This document shows positions 1-10,811 of a DNA stretch of 64,000 bases, one piece after another. The notes beneath the pieces were generated by a model. The model was not told the origin of the DNA. It worked only from the letters and a program-made list of their open reading frames with translations, and searched no databases. Every line of letters starts with the position of its first letter. Positions within the stretch are counted from its first letter, which is position 1. The stretch is from the NCBI RefSeq assembly GCF_030704535.1, contig NC_081822.1, positions 5,271,501-5,335,500 on the forward strand, read 5' to 3'. This DNA comes from Vitis vinifera (taxonomy: Eukaryota > Streptophyta > Magnoliopsida > Vitales > Vitaceae). A program made the translations under genes and the position numbers.

Positions 1-89
1 ATTTTAAGTAGGTAAATGGAATTTTCTAAAAAAATGATTTCCTTCTTTAATGATATTTAAAATTTTTCAATATACTCTTGAAATGGGTT

Positions 90-1020
90 TGTGGCCAAAG
101 TAATCATTATTTAAAAAAAAAAAAAAAAAAAAACCAAAATAGGAGAGTAATTGCCAAAGTTGTTTTGAGTCTTCATCATTAACCTGTTCTACTTTTCTAC
201 TCACTTGATCATTCACGTGGGTTTTTTTTACGTTAATGGTGATGGTTTTAAAATTTTTAGAAACATCCTTAAAATTTTAAAATTATAGTTACATATTATG
301 GTTTTATAATTTTCTTAAGTTACAAACTAATTGTGGTTTCAAAAATATTTTTAAACCACACCCAATTTCAAATTTCAATTGTTAGTATTATGATTTTAAA
401 ATTATTTTTAAAATTCTCTTTATCATAATAATCATAAAGCCATAATTAATAACTATGGTTTAAAAAATATCCTGAAAACCACAATCATGGATTGTGATTT
501 TACAATTTTATTTAAAACCATAGTTACTAACTAAAATTTCACAAATATCTTTAAACCACACTTTGTTACGATACTAATTTTTGGAAATTGCAACAGGTGT
601 GGCTTAAAAATATTTGCGAATTCATAGCTAATAAATGTGATTTTTAGGATATTTTTGAAATCATAATTACTAATTGTGGTTTTATGGTTATTATAATAAA
701 GAAGATTTTAAAAATAATTTGAAAATCACAATACTAACTATTGAAAATTGAAAAATGGGATGTGATTTAAAAATATTTTTGAAACCATAATTAGTAACGG
801 TAGTTTTAAAGAAAATTATAAAATTCATAGTTTGTGACTTTGATTTTAAGGATATTTGTGAAACTTTTAAAACTACAATCACCAATCGTGATTTTTTTAC
901 ACAAAAAAAGATTCATATGGATGATTACGTGGATATAAAAGATTATTTTGACAAATATTTTGGAAATGACACTATTCTCACTGTTTTTTCTTCAAAATGA
1001 TTATTTGGACTTAAACTTCT
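90..1020. repeat. Large imperfect foldback (inverted repeat), probable MITE or MULE-like element
   Basis: The stretch 240-570 is largely the reverse complement of 575-900. Blocks such as AAAAATATTTTTAAA followed by CCACA, and ATTAGTAATTATGG-type motifs, recur in the same order on the opposite strand, so a single strand could fold into a hairpin of roughly 330 bp per arm. Weaker matching continues outward: a CCAAA-TAATCATT motif near 95-112 pairs with 997-1015. Unmatched A and T runs lie near the outer ends. There is no coding capacity. A short direct repeat with the core TATTCTCACT starts near 973 and again near 1,074, on the right flank. The structure is read directly from the sequence. Assignment to a transposon class is inference, because I cannot define exact termini or a target duplication. 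Confidence 0.6.
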
Positions 1021-1937
1021 TGGTTTTTTTTTTTTTTTTTTTTATTTAAAAAAGACTCATGTGTAATAATATTATTCTCACTATTTTTTTCTTCAAAAGA
1101 ATTATTTTGGACCTAAACTCCTTAAAATGACTAACTTTAAACGCAAGATATTTTTTAGCAAATGATTAATATTTTTTTATTTATTTGATAATAATAATAT
1201 TATATATTATAAATAAATTTTATAGAATATTATTAATATTTTATATTAAATTATTATTATTTCTTATTTTGATGGATTTTTTGGAATGTATGTTTGATGC
1301 TATTCATTCTAAAAATAAAAAAAAATTTATTAGTATATTTGTTCGAAATCAATTAAAATAAAATTTGACAATAAAAAATAGAGTTTGGAAACATTTCCTA
1401 TTTTTTAATTTTAAAAATAAAAACAATTTACTTTCTATTTTATAACACTTTCTAAAATTTTAAAAATTTGATGAAGTGAAAATTTTTAGAAAAATTGCGA
1501 TTAATTTTTTATTTTTAATCTAAAAAAAAAATACTAAAATACATTTTATTTCACATTAGAAGGCTAATTACATTTTTTTTTAAATAATTACTAAAATAAC
1601 TTATTGTTATTTTTTAAAATTTAAAAATAAATACAAATAATGTTGTTCAGTTGTTCTACTCGTAAAAATCACATAGTTAATTTTATTCATATTTCTTAAC
1701 CTTTTAATTAAATTTCAAATAAATTAAACCTATTTAATCAAAATTTCAAGGGAAATGAATAAACATTAACCTGAACTAACATGTCATCTATTTTAAAATG
1801 CAAAATCAAAAACTTTTTTATTTTTATTTTTATTAATGAAACCGAGATTTATATTTTATATTTATTATGTCTATTAATTAATTTTTATTTTTATTTAAAG
1901 TTTTGTGATTATATTTTTATTGATTTTGCAACACTTG
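1021..1937. other. AT-rich stretch without a recognisable gene
   Basis: Very AT-rich DNA with homopolymer runs and no open frame of interest. It separates the foldback from the solo LTR. Nothing functional can be supported here. Confidence 0.6.
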
Positions 1938-3312
1938 TGTAGACCCCCCCCATGAGGCTGCGAAGCAGGGGGAAGTTTCCTTGCTTTTTCTTTTTTTTTC
2001 AGGCGACTGATGAGAGGTTGGCTCGGGGCAGAGAAGTGCGGCTGATGGGAGAGGCAGCAGGGAGGCTTGCGGGAGAAGCCAAAGAAAAGCTAAAAAGAAA
2101 AAGTTGGCTTGAGAAAAGAGGAGATCGGAGCGAGGGTGAGGAAGAAAAAAGAACAGAGGGCGCTGCAGGTGGCGCGGGGATTTTTCGAGAAAGGAGCTAG
2201 CCCGAGGAAGAAGGAGCGCAGGTATGGTTTCCATTCAGCTGGACCTCTTTGCTTCCATACCATTTTGTTACGATTTCTGGGTTTGCTAGTTTGTCTTCCT
2301 TTTATTTATCCTGATGTATGAATGTGAGCATTGTGGATTTCATTATTTTCTTGGATGTTCTTGGATGTTTTGAGCCAGCATGCCTTCATTTCATGGTTGA
2401 TTTTTAGCTTGGTTTTTAGTATATTTTCGGGGTTCTATTTTGGCACTCGTGCTCTTGGAGATGAAAATCTCTGGTCCAGAAGCTCTCTACCAGCTTATAT
2501 CATGGATGCCCCAGCATCAGGCCACTATTCATCTGTACTATTTTAGACTATTTCTTGCAGAGAACGATCCGGAAAGAAGTTGAGCTTGCTGCTGGTATTC
2601 CCTGATTGTACGCGAGGCTCGCATGCATGGCCGCATGAAGCATTACACCTCCCACCTCCTCCATCATCCTCACCCATTTTCTCTCTAAACTCTCCACCCC
2701 TTCCATGTCTACCAGTCACCATGCATGCAAAACTAAACGTGGAAGCCCAGATAGCTAAGCCGGGGATGAATGTTGGTCGCGAAGGCTACACAAATGGCGG
2801 AGCTCCAAACGGTACGCGCCAATGACAGCCACGCGTGGCCCCCGCGACGCCGGCGATGGTGGCGTCCTCCTCACGGATGGCGGGCGCAGTGTCTTCTGAA
2901 CCGCCACTAGCGCCCACGCCGAAGGTCTCCATGCCGACGACGTTAGGACGATCCCAACTCCGGTGGCTGCGGCGTCCATGATGGAGGTTCCTAAATGGAA
3001 GGTGGCACCCAGGCGTAGAGGCAGATTTTTGTTAGAGATTAAAGATCTGGGCTTCATGATAGTGGATTTGGGCTTGGATTTGATGGTGAATAAGTTTGAG
3101 TCTTCTTATTGGCAGACGTGGGCTTGAGATGAAGCCCAAGTCTAGGCTTGATATGTTTAGAGGTCCCTGGACTTGTACATCCACCTTAAGATTGGCCCAT
3201 ATCCATCCAAAAGCCCCAGGCCCATTTCCTAACCTCCTTTCAAAGCCCAAGGCCCATCTCCAACCTTTATCCCATTTTCAAAGCCTATTATCATTATTCT
3301 TAGCTTTATTAC

Positions 3313-3343
<31 letters not shown>

Positions 3344-3479
3344 TCAACTTTTAAAAGTTTATTATTATTATTATTAATTCAATTTTTAAAATCTTATTAT
3401 TATTGCTATTATTAATTCAACTTTTAAAATCTTATGATTATTATTCAATCATTATTTTTGTTATTATTATTATTATTAT

Positions 3480-4860
3480 TGTTTATTTATTTATTTAAAA
3501 TTCCATCATTAAGTAATTCTTCAAAATCCCGATTTCTAAATTCAATTTCTAATTTCCGGAATTCCAATTTCCATATTTATTTGTTTAATCCTTATTATTT
3601 TCATTATTATTATTATTTCATTTGTTTATTATAAAATTCAATTTTAAACAATTCATTAAAATTTCTGACTTTCAAATTTAATTTCTAATTCCAAAATTCC
3701 AATATTCACATTAATCTATTTAATTATTATTATTTTGATTATTTATTTCAAAACTCCACTTTAAATCAAATTCTTTAAAACTTCTGATTTTCGAATTAAA
3801 TCCCTAATCCCAAAAATTCCCATCTTCCCATTAATTTATTTAATCATTAGTATTTTATTTATTTATTTCAAAACTCCATTTTAAATCAAAATTGTTTAAA
3901 ACTTCTGATTTCCGAATTAAATTCCCAATCCCAAAAATTCCCATATTCCCATTAAATTATTTGATCATTAGTATTTCATTTGTTTAGTTATTTCAAAACC
4001 AAATTCTTTAAAACCGCTGATTTCCGAATTAAATTCCTAAACCCGAAAATTCTCATATTCCCATTAATTTATTTAATCATTAGTATTTTATTTACTTATT
4101 TCAAAACTCCATTGTAAATCAAATTCTCTAAAACTTCTGATTTTCGAATTAAATTCCTAACCCGAAAATTCTCATATTCCCATTAATTTATTTAATCATT
4201 GGTATTTTATTTATTTATTACAAAACTCCATTTTAAATCAAATTCTCTAAAACTTCTAATTTTCGAATTAAATTCCTAATCTCAAAAATTCCCATATTCC
4301 CATTAATTTATTTAATCATTAGTATTTTATTTATTTATTTCAAAACTCCATTTTAAATCAAATTCTTCAAAACTTCTGATTTTCGAATTAAATTCCTAAT
4401 CTCAAAAATTCCCATATTCTCATTAATTTATTTAATCATTAGTATTTTATTTATTTATTTATTTATTTCAAAACTCCATTTTAAATCAAATTCTTCAAAA
4501 CTTCTGATTTCTGAATTAAATTCCTAATCCCGAAAATTCTCATATTCTCATTAATTTATTTAATCATTAGTATTTTATCTCCATTTTAAATCAATTCTTT
4601 AAAACTTCAGATTTACGAATTAAATTCCTAATCCTGAAAATTCACATATTCACATTAAATTAATCACTAATAGTTTGTTTATTTATCTTAAAATTCTATC
4701 TTAAACAATTCTTTAAAATTTCTGACTTCTAAATCTAATTTCCAAATTCAAAAATTCCAGCATTCTCATTAATTTATTTAATCATTATTTTCGTCCTTAT
4801 TATTATTATTCCATTTATTTATTTCAAAATTCCATTTTTTAAACATTTTTTTGAATCCCA
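3480..4860 (+). repeat. Degenerate ~120-bp tandem array inside the solo LTR
   Basis: The phrase CAAAACTCCATTTTAAATC and its variants recur near 3,494, 3,630, 3,748, 3,868, 3,993, 4,099, 4,219, 4,339, 4,466, 4,578, 4,688 and 4,825, a period close to 120 bp over about 11-12 copies. Each unit also carries a TTCCCATTAATTTATTTAATC-like segment and an AATTAAATTCCTAAT segment. Copies in the middle are most alike and edge copies are most diverged, as expected for unequal exchange. The array is preceded by ATT-trinucleotide runs at about 3,310-3,480. Confidence 0.75.
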
Positions 4861-5044
4861 ATTTTTGAACTTAATTTCCGATTTCTAAAATTCTAATTTC
4901 TTTCAAGTTTGACATCCTAAAATTCCAACTCTTAAATTTAATTCTCAATACTCCAATTTTCAAATGAATTTCAAAAATTCAACTTTCTCTCTAACAGTTT
5001 TAATTCTCTTCGGGTTTCAAATAATCTTCGATTTCTCTTGATTT

Positions 5045-5052
5045 TATATAAG
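5045..5052 (+). promoter_or_regulatory. TATA-like box of the LTR promoter
   Basis: TATATAAG lies about 645 bp before the LTR end, where a U3/R boundary of a long plant LTR would be expected. This would make U3 about 3.1 kb. It is a sequence match only. Confidence 0.35.
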
Positions 5053-5740
5053 CATGAATGCTATTTTCATAATTCCAGAATAATGGAATCTGTGATATTA
5101 ATTCCTGCAAAAATGAATGGGCTTTGGTGGGGGCCCAACATACGTGCTTTCCTCATGATTGATTGATTGTTTGATTGATTTAATTGCCATGCGTGCTTGA
5201 TTTTATTCTGCTCTATGGCATGCCCGAAATTATCCTTTAATTGTGCACTAACCTCACTTTTTGATAAGCGCATTGTGGCTCGTCACCCAGGTACGTATCT
5301 ATTCCCATTCCGATATTTCCATATACATGTTTTGATTCTCCTATGTGCATGATAGTTCCGGGTATTTATTGTTTTCCTCATCTTGCCATGATTGCTTCGT
5401 TTTATTAGTAGAGACCCGACTTTAGGGGCTTAGAGAGGTGCTACGGTCTTTATCGTACCTTCCCGATGAGTAACCTGACCCCCGAATCCGATCCGGTTTT
5501 CACAGACCACTTTTTCCTAAACAAGGAGTCACACTTAGGGTTTTTCTTTCTTATTTTGTTTACCCTTTAAAAATAAAACAAAAATAAGTGGCGACTCCAA
5601 GTCATTTTTTTTCTTAATCAAATAAAATCATTTTTCTAACAAAAATCGAGTTCGTCATCGAATGGGAAACGCATGAGCCGAAATGCGGGGTTCACAACTT
5701 GTTTAACTTTTTTTTTTATTAGAAAGAAAATCACACAAAG

Positions 5741-6868
5741 CATGAAGTTAACAGAAAAAATCTATTCAAAATTCTGCTTTTTGCTTTTAGTTTTCCATAA
5801 TAAATTAATTATTTGATCTAAAATTACGCAATGACTTAAAAAATCATTGAGACGGTTGGAAGTTGTACAGATGGAATGCGTCATTAGAGACATCACAAAT
5901 GGTCCAAGTGTCCAACATGGCATGCGGAGGATGGGTAAGTCACTAAAAAAGACTTAATGAAGTTAACAAAAAAAATTTATTCGAAATTCTGCTTTTTGCT
6001 TTTAGTTTTCCATAATAAATTAATTATCTGATCTAAAATTACGCAATGACTTAAAAGATCATTAAGACAGTTGGAAGTTGTACAGATGGAATGTGTCATT
6101 AGAGACATCACAAATGGTCCAAGTGTCCAACATGGCATGCGGAGGATGGTAAGTCACTAAAAAAGACTTAATGAAGTTAACAAAAAAAATTTATTCGAAA
6201 TTTTGCTTTTTGCTTTTAGTTTTCTATAATAAATTAATTATCTAATCTAAAATTACGCAATGACTTAAAAGATCATTAAGACAGTTGGAAGTTGTACAGA
6301 AGAAATGCATCATTAGAGACATCACAAATGGTCCAAGTATCCAACATGGCATGCGGATGGGTAGGTGGTGTTTGTTTTTTTGGTTTTTTGCTAAAAATCA
6401 TTTAGTTTTAGAATTTAGGTTGTTTGTTTTTTTATTTTTTTATGATTTATTATAAATTTTTTACTAAATAGGAAAAGTTAAAATATGTGACTTTTTCTAA
6501 ATAGAAAAAATAACATAATGATTTTTTTTACTTTTTAATACTTAATAAAAATAAAATACTACACAAACAAACAACTTAATATTTAATATTATTAAATATT
6601 AAGGTTTTATTTAGAATTAAGTAAAAAAATAAACACCACAAGTCACTAAAAAAGACTTAATAAAGTTAACAAAAAAAATTTATTCGAAATTCTGATTTTT
6701 GCTTTTAGTTTTCCATAATAAATTAATTATTTGATCTAAAATACTTAAAAGATCATTAAGACAGTTGGAAGTTGTACAGATGGAATACGTCATTAGAGAC
6801 ATCACAAATGGTCCAAGTGTCCAACATGGCATGCGGAGGATGGGTAAGTCACTGAAAAAGACTTAATT
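5741..6868 (+). repeat. ~215-bp tandem repeat array, four copies
   Basis: Four highly similar units begin with a TGAAGTTAAC-type motif near 5,741, 5,958, 6,171 and 6,660. Each contains TTGCTTTTAGTTTTC, AATTACGCAATGACTT (partly lost in the fourth), GGAAGTTGTACAGA and CATCACAAATGGTCCAAG, and ends near GGATGGGTAAGTCAC. Spacing is 217, 213 and 489 bp; the last gap holds a 276-bp MITE. The array directly follows the solo LTR and ends about 90 bp before the hydrolase promoter G-boxes. It has no coding potential. Confidence 0.85.
6364..6639 (+). mobile_element. Tourist-like MITE (family A, copy 1)
   Basis: Starts GGTGGTGTTTG and ends AAATAAACACCAC, near-perfect terminal inverted repeats. The body is AT-rich with the family phrases AAAATCATTTAGTTTTAG, TTATTATAAATTTTT and ATTTAGAATTAAGTAAA. 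It sits at the junction between the third and fourth 215-bp repeat units, so the uninterrupted units serve as the empty site. Related copies occur at 37,297-37,569, 57,832-58,675, 57,948-58,512 and 58,131-58,413. The class is inferred from a 3-bp TTA duplication seen around one nested copy; the duplication here is not clear. Confidence 0.75.
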
Positions 6869-6960
6869 AATTAAGATTATATGGACCGCTTTTATTCAAA
6901 TATTTAGAAATAGAACCCCTTTCCTTACAAACCGAGGAATGTTCCTTTGGTCAAGAGAAA

Positions 6961-7004
6961 CACGTGGCCGCGTATCATCGGTGGGAAATTTTTTTAATCA
7001 CGTG
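6961..7004. promoter_or_regulatory. Pair of G-box / ABRE-like motifs
   Basis: CACGTGGC occurs at 6,961-6,968 and again at 6,999-7,006, about 160-200 bp upstream of the hydrolase start codon. CACGTG is the bZIP/bHLH-binding G-box, and ACGTGGC is the abscisic-acid response element core. Two copies close together are a common arrangement in ABA- or light-responsive promoters. Binding is inferred from the motif only. Confidence 0.5.
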
Positions 7005-7091
7005 GCGCTAGTGAGGGACGGTGGTGGGAAAGGGAAGATTCCTCCCTTTGATGGGGCGGAGAAAGAGAGGCTGAGAGACGACACCAGGGGC

Positions 7092-7099
7092 TTATAAAC
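7092..7099 (+). promoter_or_regulatory. TATA-like element of the FSH hydrolase gene
   Basis: TTATAAAC about 70 bp before the start codon at 7,165, at a distance that would give a leader of about 40 nt. It lies downstream of the two G-boxes. Confidence 0.45.
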
Positions 7100-7164
7100 G
7101 TGGGGGGGATGCCTCCCCCAAAACTAGCGGAGTTTGAGTACTCAGAAAATTGAAACCAGGGAAA

Positions 7165-9959
7165 ATGGGAAGCGAGGGTGGCGTAGCCATGAGGAAGCCC
7201 AGATTTCTATGCCTCCATGGCTTTCGAACCAGCGCTGATATTCTCCAGAAACAGGTCGGAAAGTGGCCGGAGTCGGTTCTCGGACAAGTCGACCTCGTCT
7301 TCGCCGATGCCCCTTTTCCCTCGAATGGAAAATCTGATGTTGAAGGAATCTTCGACCCTCCTTATTACGAGTGGTTCCAATTCAATAAGGTCATATTCTT
7401 GTTCGAATTTTCTGAAATCTATTTGTATTTAATAAATATTTTAGGTCTTTTTTGAAGGAAAATTTGTGGGTTTTGGTTTACGTCAGGAGTTTACGGAGTA
7501 CACGAACTTCGATGAGTGTCTTGCGTACATTGAAGATTATATGATAAAGCACGGTCCGTTTGACGGGCTCTTGGGTTTCTCGCAGGTATTTGTTGTCTGA
7601 GGTTTTTGATCTTCTGTTTGGTTGCCGAGAAAAATGAAGGGAAGACGAGAATTTTGACTGCCAGTTTTTCCTTTTTATTGCCTTTTTTTTTAAAAAGCAT
7701 TCTTGATTGTTTCTAAACAAAAATGCAGTTTAATTCACCGGGTTTTGAAAACGATGAAATTTGTCGATTATATGTTTCCTTAAGAATGGCCGATTTCAAG
7801 AAGATTAATCTGCCACCCATTTTTCTAGATTATATAATCTTTTCTGCTTTTATAGCAGAAAATAGTCATACGTGGGATCATGGTTTATGTTGACTGTGTT
7901 TCCAAGAGAACATAACCCATGAAGCCAAATAGTTTGAATTAGGTATAATGGAGTGGGGCGTTATGATTTCTTTGGTCACAGATGATGAAAATTTTAGGTC
8001 TATAATATTGATTTCTTTTTTGTTTTTCCAGACATTTTTCTTGGCAATCAAATGAAATTAGTCATAGAACATTTATGTTACAAAATTCATATTTGATGGC
8101 TCATGTGTTGTTGTTGATGAACACTTCAGGGGGCAATATTATCAGCTGCTCTACCAGGGCTACAAGCTAAGGTATATGAAGTTGTTAGTTGGTTTATTCT
8201 GGATTTTTGTCTTCTAATTTTCCGAGAAATTTGATTGTTGGCCAATTTGGTGTGTTGTATTTCTTGCAGGGTTTGGCCCTCACAAAGGTTCCTAAAATAA
8301 ATTTTCTTATAATTATTGGTGGAGCAAAACTGAAATCACCATCACTAGCTGAGAAAGCATATTCATCTACAATTCAGTGCCAATCTATCCACTTTTTAGG
8401 TATTTCTCTTTCTTCATCTGTTTGTATGGTAATAAAAATATTTTCCTTCATCAAATCTTGAACTCTTTTGGGTGTTAAATTTGTGAATTTTCTATCAAGC
8501 AGACAGCAGTATGAATCAAATAAATAAACGAGGAAAATGCTATAAAGAAGATGACTTATAACTCCGCTTTAAGACCTTATTAATTGGTAGATTCCAAGTT
8601 CTTGTCAAACTTGGCTGCAGACAAGAATGCAGTTGACCAGTCACTGCATGTGAGTCTCACCAGAATTTAAATGTAAAATGACCTTTTTAAATTCTCTCTT
8701 TCTTTCTTTTGGAAAAATATCTTTCCAGTCATCACACATTGAAATTGGTAGTCTAACAATGAAGATTATTGCCTTCTATTTGGACCATGTGAGGCATGCT
8801 AACTACTGACTTTAACATAGGTATTAATAAAAACTTGAAAATTCGTGGGTTTTCATTTTGGACCAATTCCAGCTTTGGTTTGAATATATACTGAACATGT
8901 GTGATTTAAATTTAAATTTTCTCTCTTCTAATCACCTATGTGTTGTTAAGCCCCAGTGTGAGTGTAACCAAACACAATCACATTTGTTTCTGAAATTCTG
9001 TATCCATAGATACTGAAATTTTGTACTGGTAGGTGCCAAATTAACTGCCTATTCACCTTGTTAATTAACTAGTGGTGGATTTTTAGTTTCTTGGTGTTTT
9101 TTCTTGGACACTTGTAAGTGAATGCATAACAGATTCAATGTCATCTTATCACTATATTTAAAATTAGAGTTGATCCAATGCTCTTGAACCATTCTAGTTG
9201 TAGATTTTTATGTGAGGTATCATCTTTTATGTGTGAAGCCAAAAGAATAAAAAAAAATTTGTTCCTAAGGAGCCATATAAACTTACTCTTGTTGTTTGGT
9301 TGTTAAGGAAGACAAAATTTCATCCCTAGTAAAACCCAAGGGGTTTTGGATGATCTTTGAAGTATGCTTGTTTCAAATTTTTTGTCTTAAATTCAAGATG
9401 AAAAATCACTTTCCATTGTCACATTACTGGTTTATCTTAAGGTTCAGCATTAAAAAAGTTGATTTTTTTTTAGTTCTAAAATTTTAGCCCTCTCCCTTTC
9501 ATTTTTTCCTTTTATTGGAATTTTACATTCATATCATATAATTGCTGATCAGTTGTTCCACTGCTTTTGGGGTCAGAGGTGTCTACCCTAAGACAGCAAC
9601 CAATTCCTGTTTTGGATATATTACTGCCTACTTGATCATCTTCCAGTATCATTTACAATGACTCTCTTTTGCAGGAGAGACTGACTTCTTAAGGCAGTAT
9701 GGGATTGAACTCCTGGAGTCATTCGTAGACCCTTTGGTGATTCATCATCCCAAGGGCCACACAGTACCTAGACTTGGTAATTTACTGAAGAGTGAATACT
9801 GTTCCCATTCATTTTCCACATCTTATGTATATACAGCTTATTTATAGAATTATCTGTTCCTCCATTTCCTTTTCAGATGAGAAGAGTCTGCAAATCATGC
9901 TTGGCTTCCTTGAAAGGATTCAAAAGATGCTGCCAGAGAAGGAAGAAGAAGTGTGCTAA
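7165..9959 (+). CDS. FSH1-family serine hydrolase (putative esterase), 6 exons
   Basis: Exons 7165-7389, 7487-7585, 8130-8171, 8270-8399, 9675-9776 and 9877-9959 join in frame to a 226-residue alpha/beta hydrolase of the FSH1 (ovarian-cancer-gene-2 / yeast Fsh) family, whose typical length is 200-250 residues. Visible motifs are LCLHGFR (residues 15-21, strand 1 and oxyanion region), GFSQG with nucleophile Ser107 (split by intron 2), GETDF with Asp169, and HPKGHTVPR with His194, a complete Ser-Asp-His triad. ATG 7,165 was chosen; the same frame is open upstream only from a TTG at 7,150. An in-frame ATG at residue 9 is an alternative start. No signal peptide is evident, so it is probably cytosolic. 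The physiological substrate is unknown; small-ester hydrolysis is inferred from the family. Arabidopsis At4g24380 is the remembered counterpart. The promoter carries paired G-boxes. Confidence 0.9.
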
Positions 9960-10811
9960 AATGGAGGATTTTTTATTTTTATTTTTTGGGGCATAAAAAG
10001 ATAAATTGTTCCTTTAGTCAATGCCTCTTCAATATTTATTACCCTGTAATAGACATTTTAGTTTATGAAGGGGTTAATTTATTGCCCAGTAATAGAAATA
10101 TGAGTTTATGATGGGGTTAATTGAGAAGGATTAATCAGTTGTACCTTTGAATTTGTTCTTCAATTCGGCTTGAATATGATCAGGCAGTTACCGTTCAATT
10201 AAAATCGATGGGGGTGGCAAATGATAGAAATCTGAAGAATTTATAGACCTCGAAGCACAAGAACACGAGAGAAAATATTTTGTCCTACCACCAACAAAGG
10301 TGAGGGGAATTATTCTTGAAGTGGGTAATTTTTGGATGGCAACAAGCCCAATGGAGGGTGTGCCATGTATGTAATTGAGCCATCCTACGTGGTGTTGCGC
10401 CTGGTCCGTATTCTCGGTTCTACTTCTAGTGGAGCGAATATACACTCGGGAGAGGAATTCATATTTCATGTTAGGACTTGGGACATAGGAGTGTTATGAA
10501 TCAGCTCCAGCAAGCAAAAGCCCATTTGGTTATCTTATCCGGTTTTCAGTTTTCAGAAGCAAATTCATTTTAGGGCTTTGGATGATTTTTAGAGTTGCAT
10601 ATGAAACGGACACGTAGGTGGTGGAGCAAACAGATAAAAAAACATTGCACCTCACATCATGCAATTGAACCAATTACTAAAACACCTGACAGTGTCCCAA
10701 GTAACGAGATTAGACGTTGGTAGCGTGAGACATATTAATTAGCAGTCACCGCTCGGCCATGTGCAGACACTAAACACTAGACATGCAACCTCAATTAAGC
10801 GTTAAAAGAAA
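9960..10811. other. Intergenic region between hydrolase and PDX3 genes
   Basis: The first 200 bp should hold the hydrolase 3' UTR. The rest should hold the PDX3 promoter and leader. ACGTGG/CACGTA-type motifs occur near 10,387 and 10,611. A 93-residue open frame on the minus strand (10,188-10,469) resembles nothing I know and is not annotated as a gene. Confidence 0.5.

Larger units (their letters stand above)
1938..5696 (+). mobile_element. Solo LTR (about 3.76 kb), Ty3/gypsy-like
   Basis: The element starts TGTAGACCCC and ends GGGGTTCACA, giving TG...CA ends with a short terminal inverted repeat. It is flanked on both sides by the same 5-bp duplication ACTTG (1,933-1,937 and 5,697-5,701), the hallmark of LTR retrotransposon integration. 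No primer-binding site, gag/pol or second LTR is adjacent, so it is a solo LTR left by LTR-LTR recombination. The left 1.1 kb is GC-richer; the middle is a trinucleotide-rich tract plus a tandem array; a TATA-like TATATAAG lies at 5,045. The right end carries the phrase GTGGCGACTCCA near 5,588, which I recall from LTRs of plant Tat/Ogre-type gypsy elements. The family name is therefore tentative. The unusually long LTR fits that group. Confidence 0.85.

Noticed and set aside
7150..7164. Longer hydrolase start at 7,150
   Set aside because: The codon there is TTG. ATG 7,165 in a good context is the natural start.
10188..10469. 93-codon minus-strand ORF between the hydrolase and PDX3 genes
   Set aside because: No recognisable domain, and it overlaps the probable PDX3 promoter. 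Not supported as a gene.
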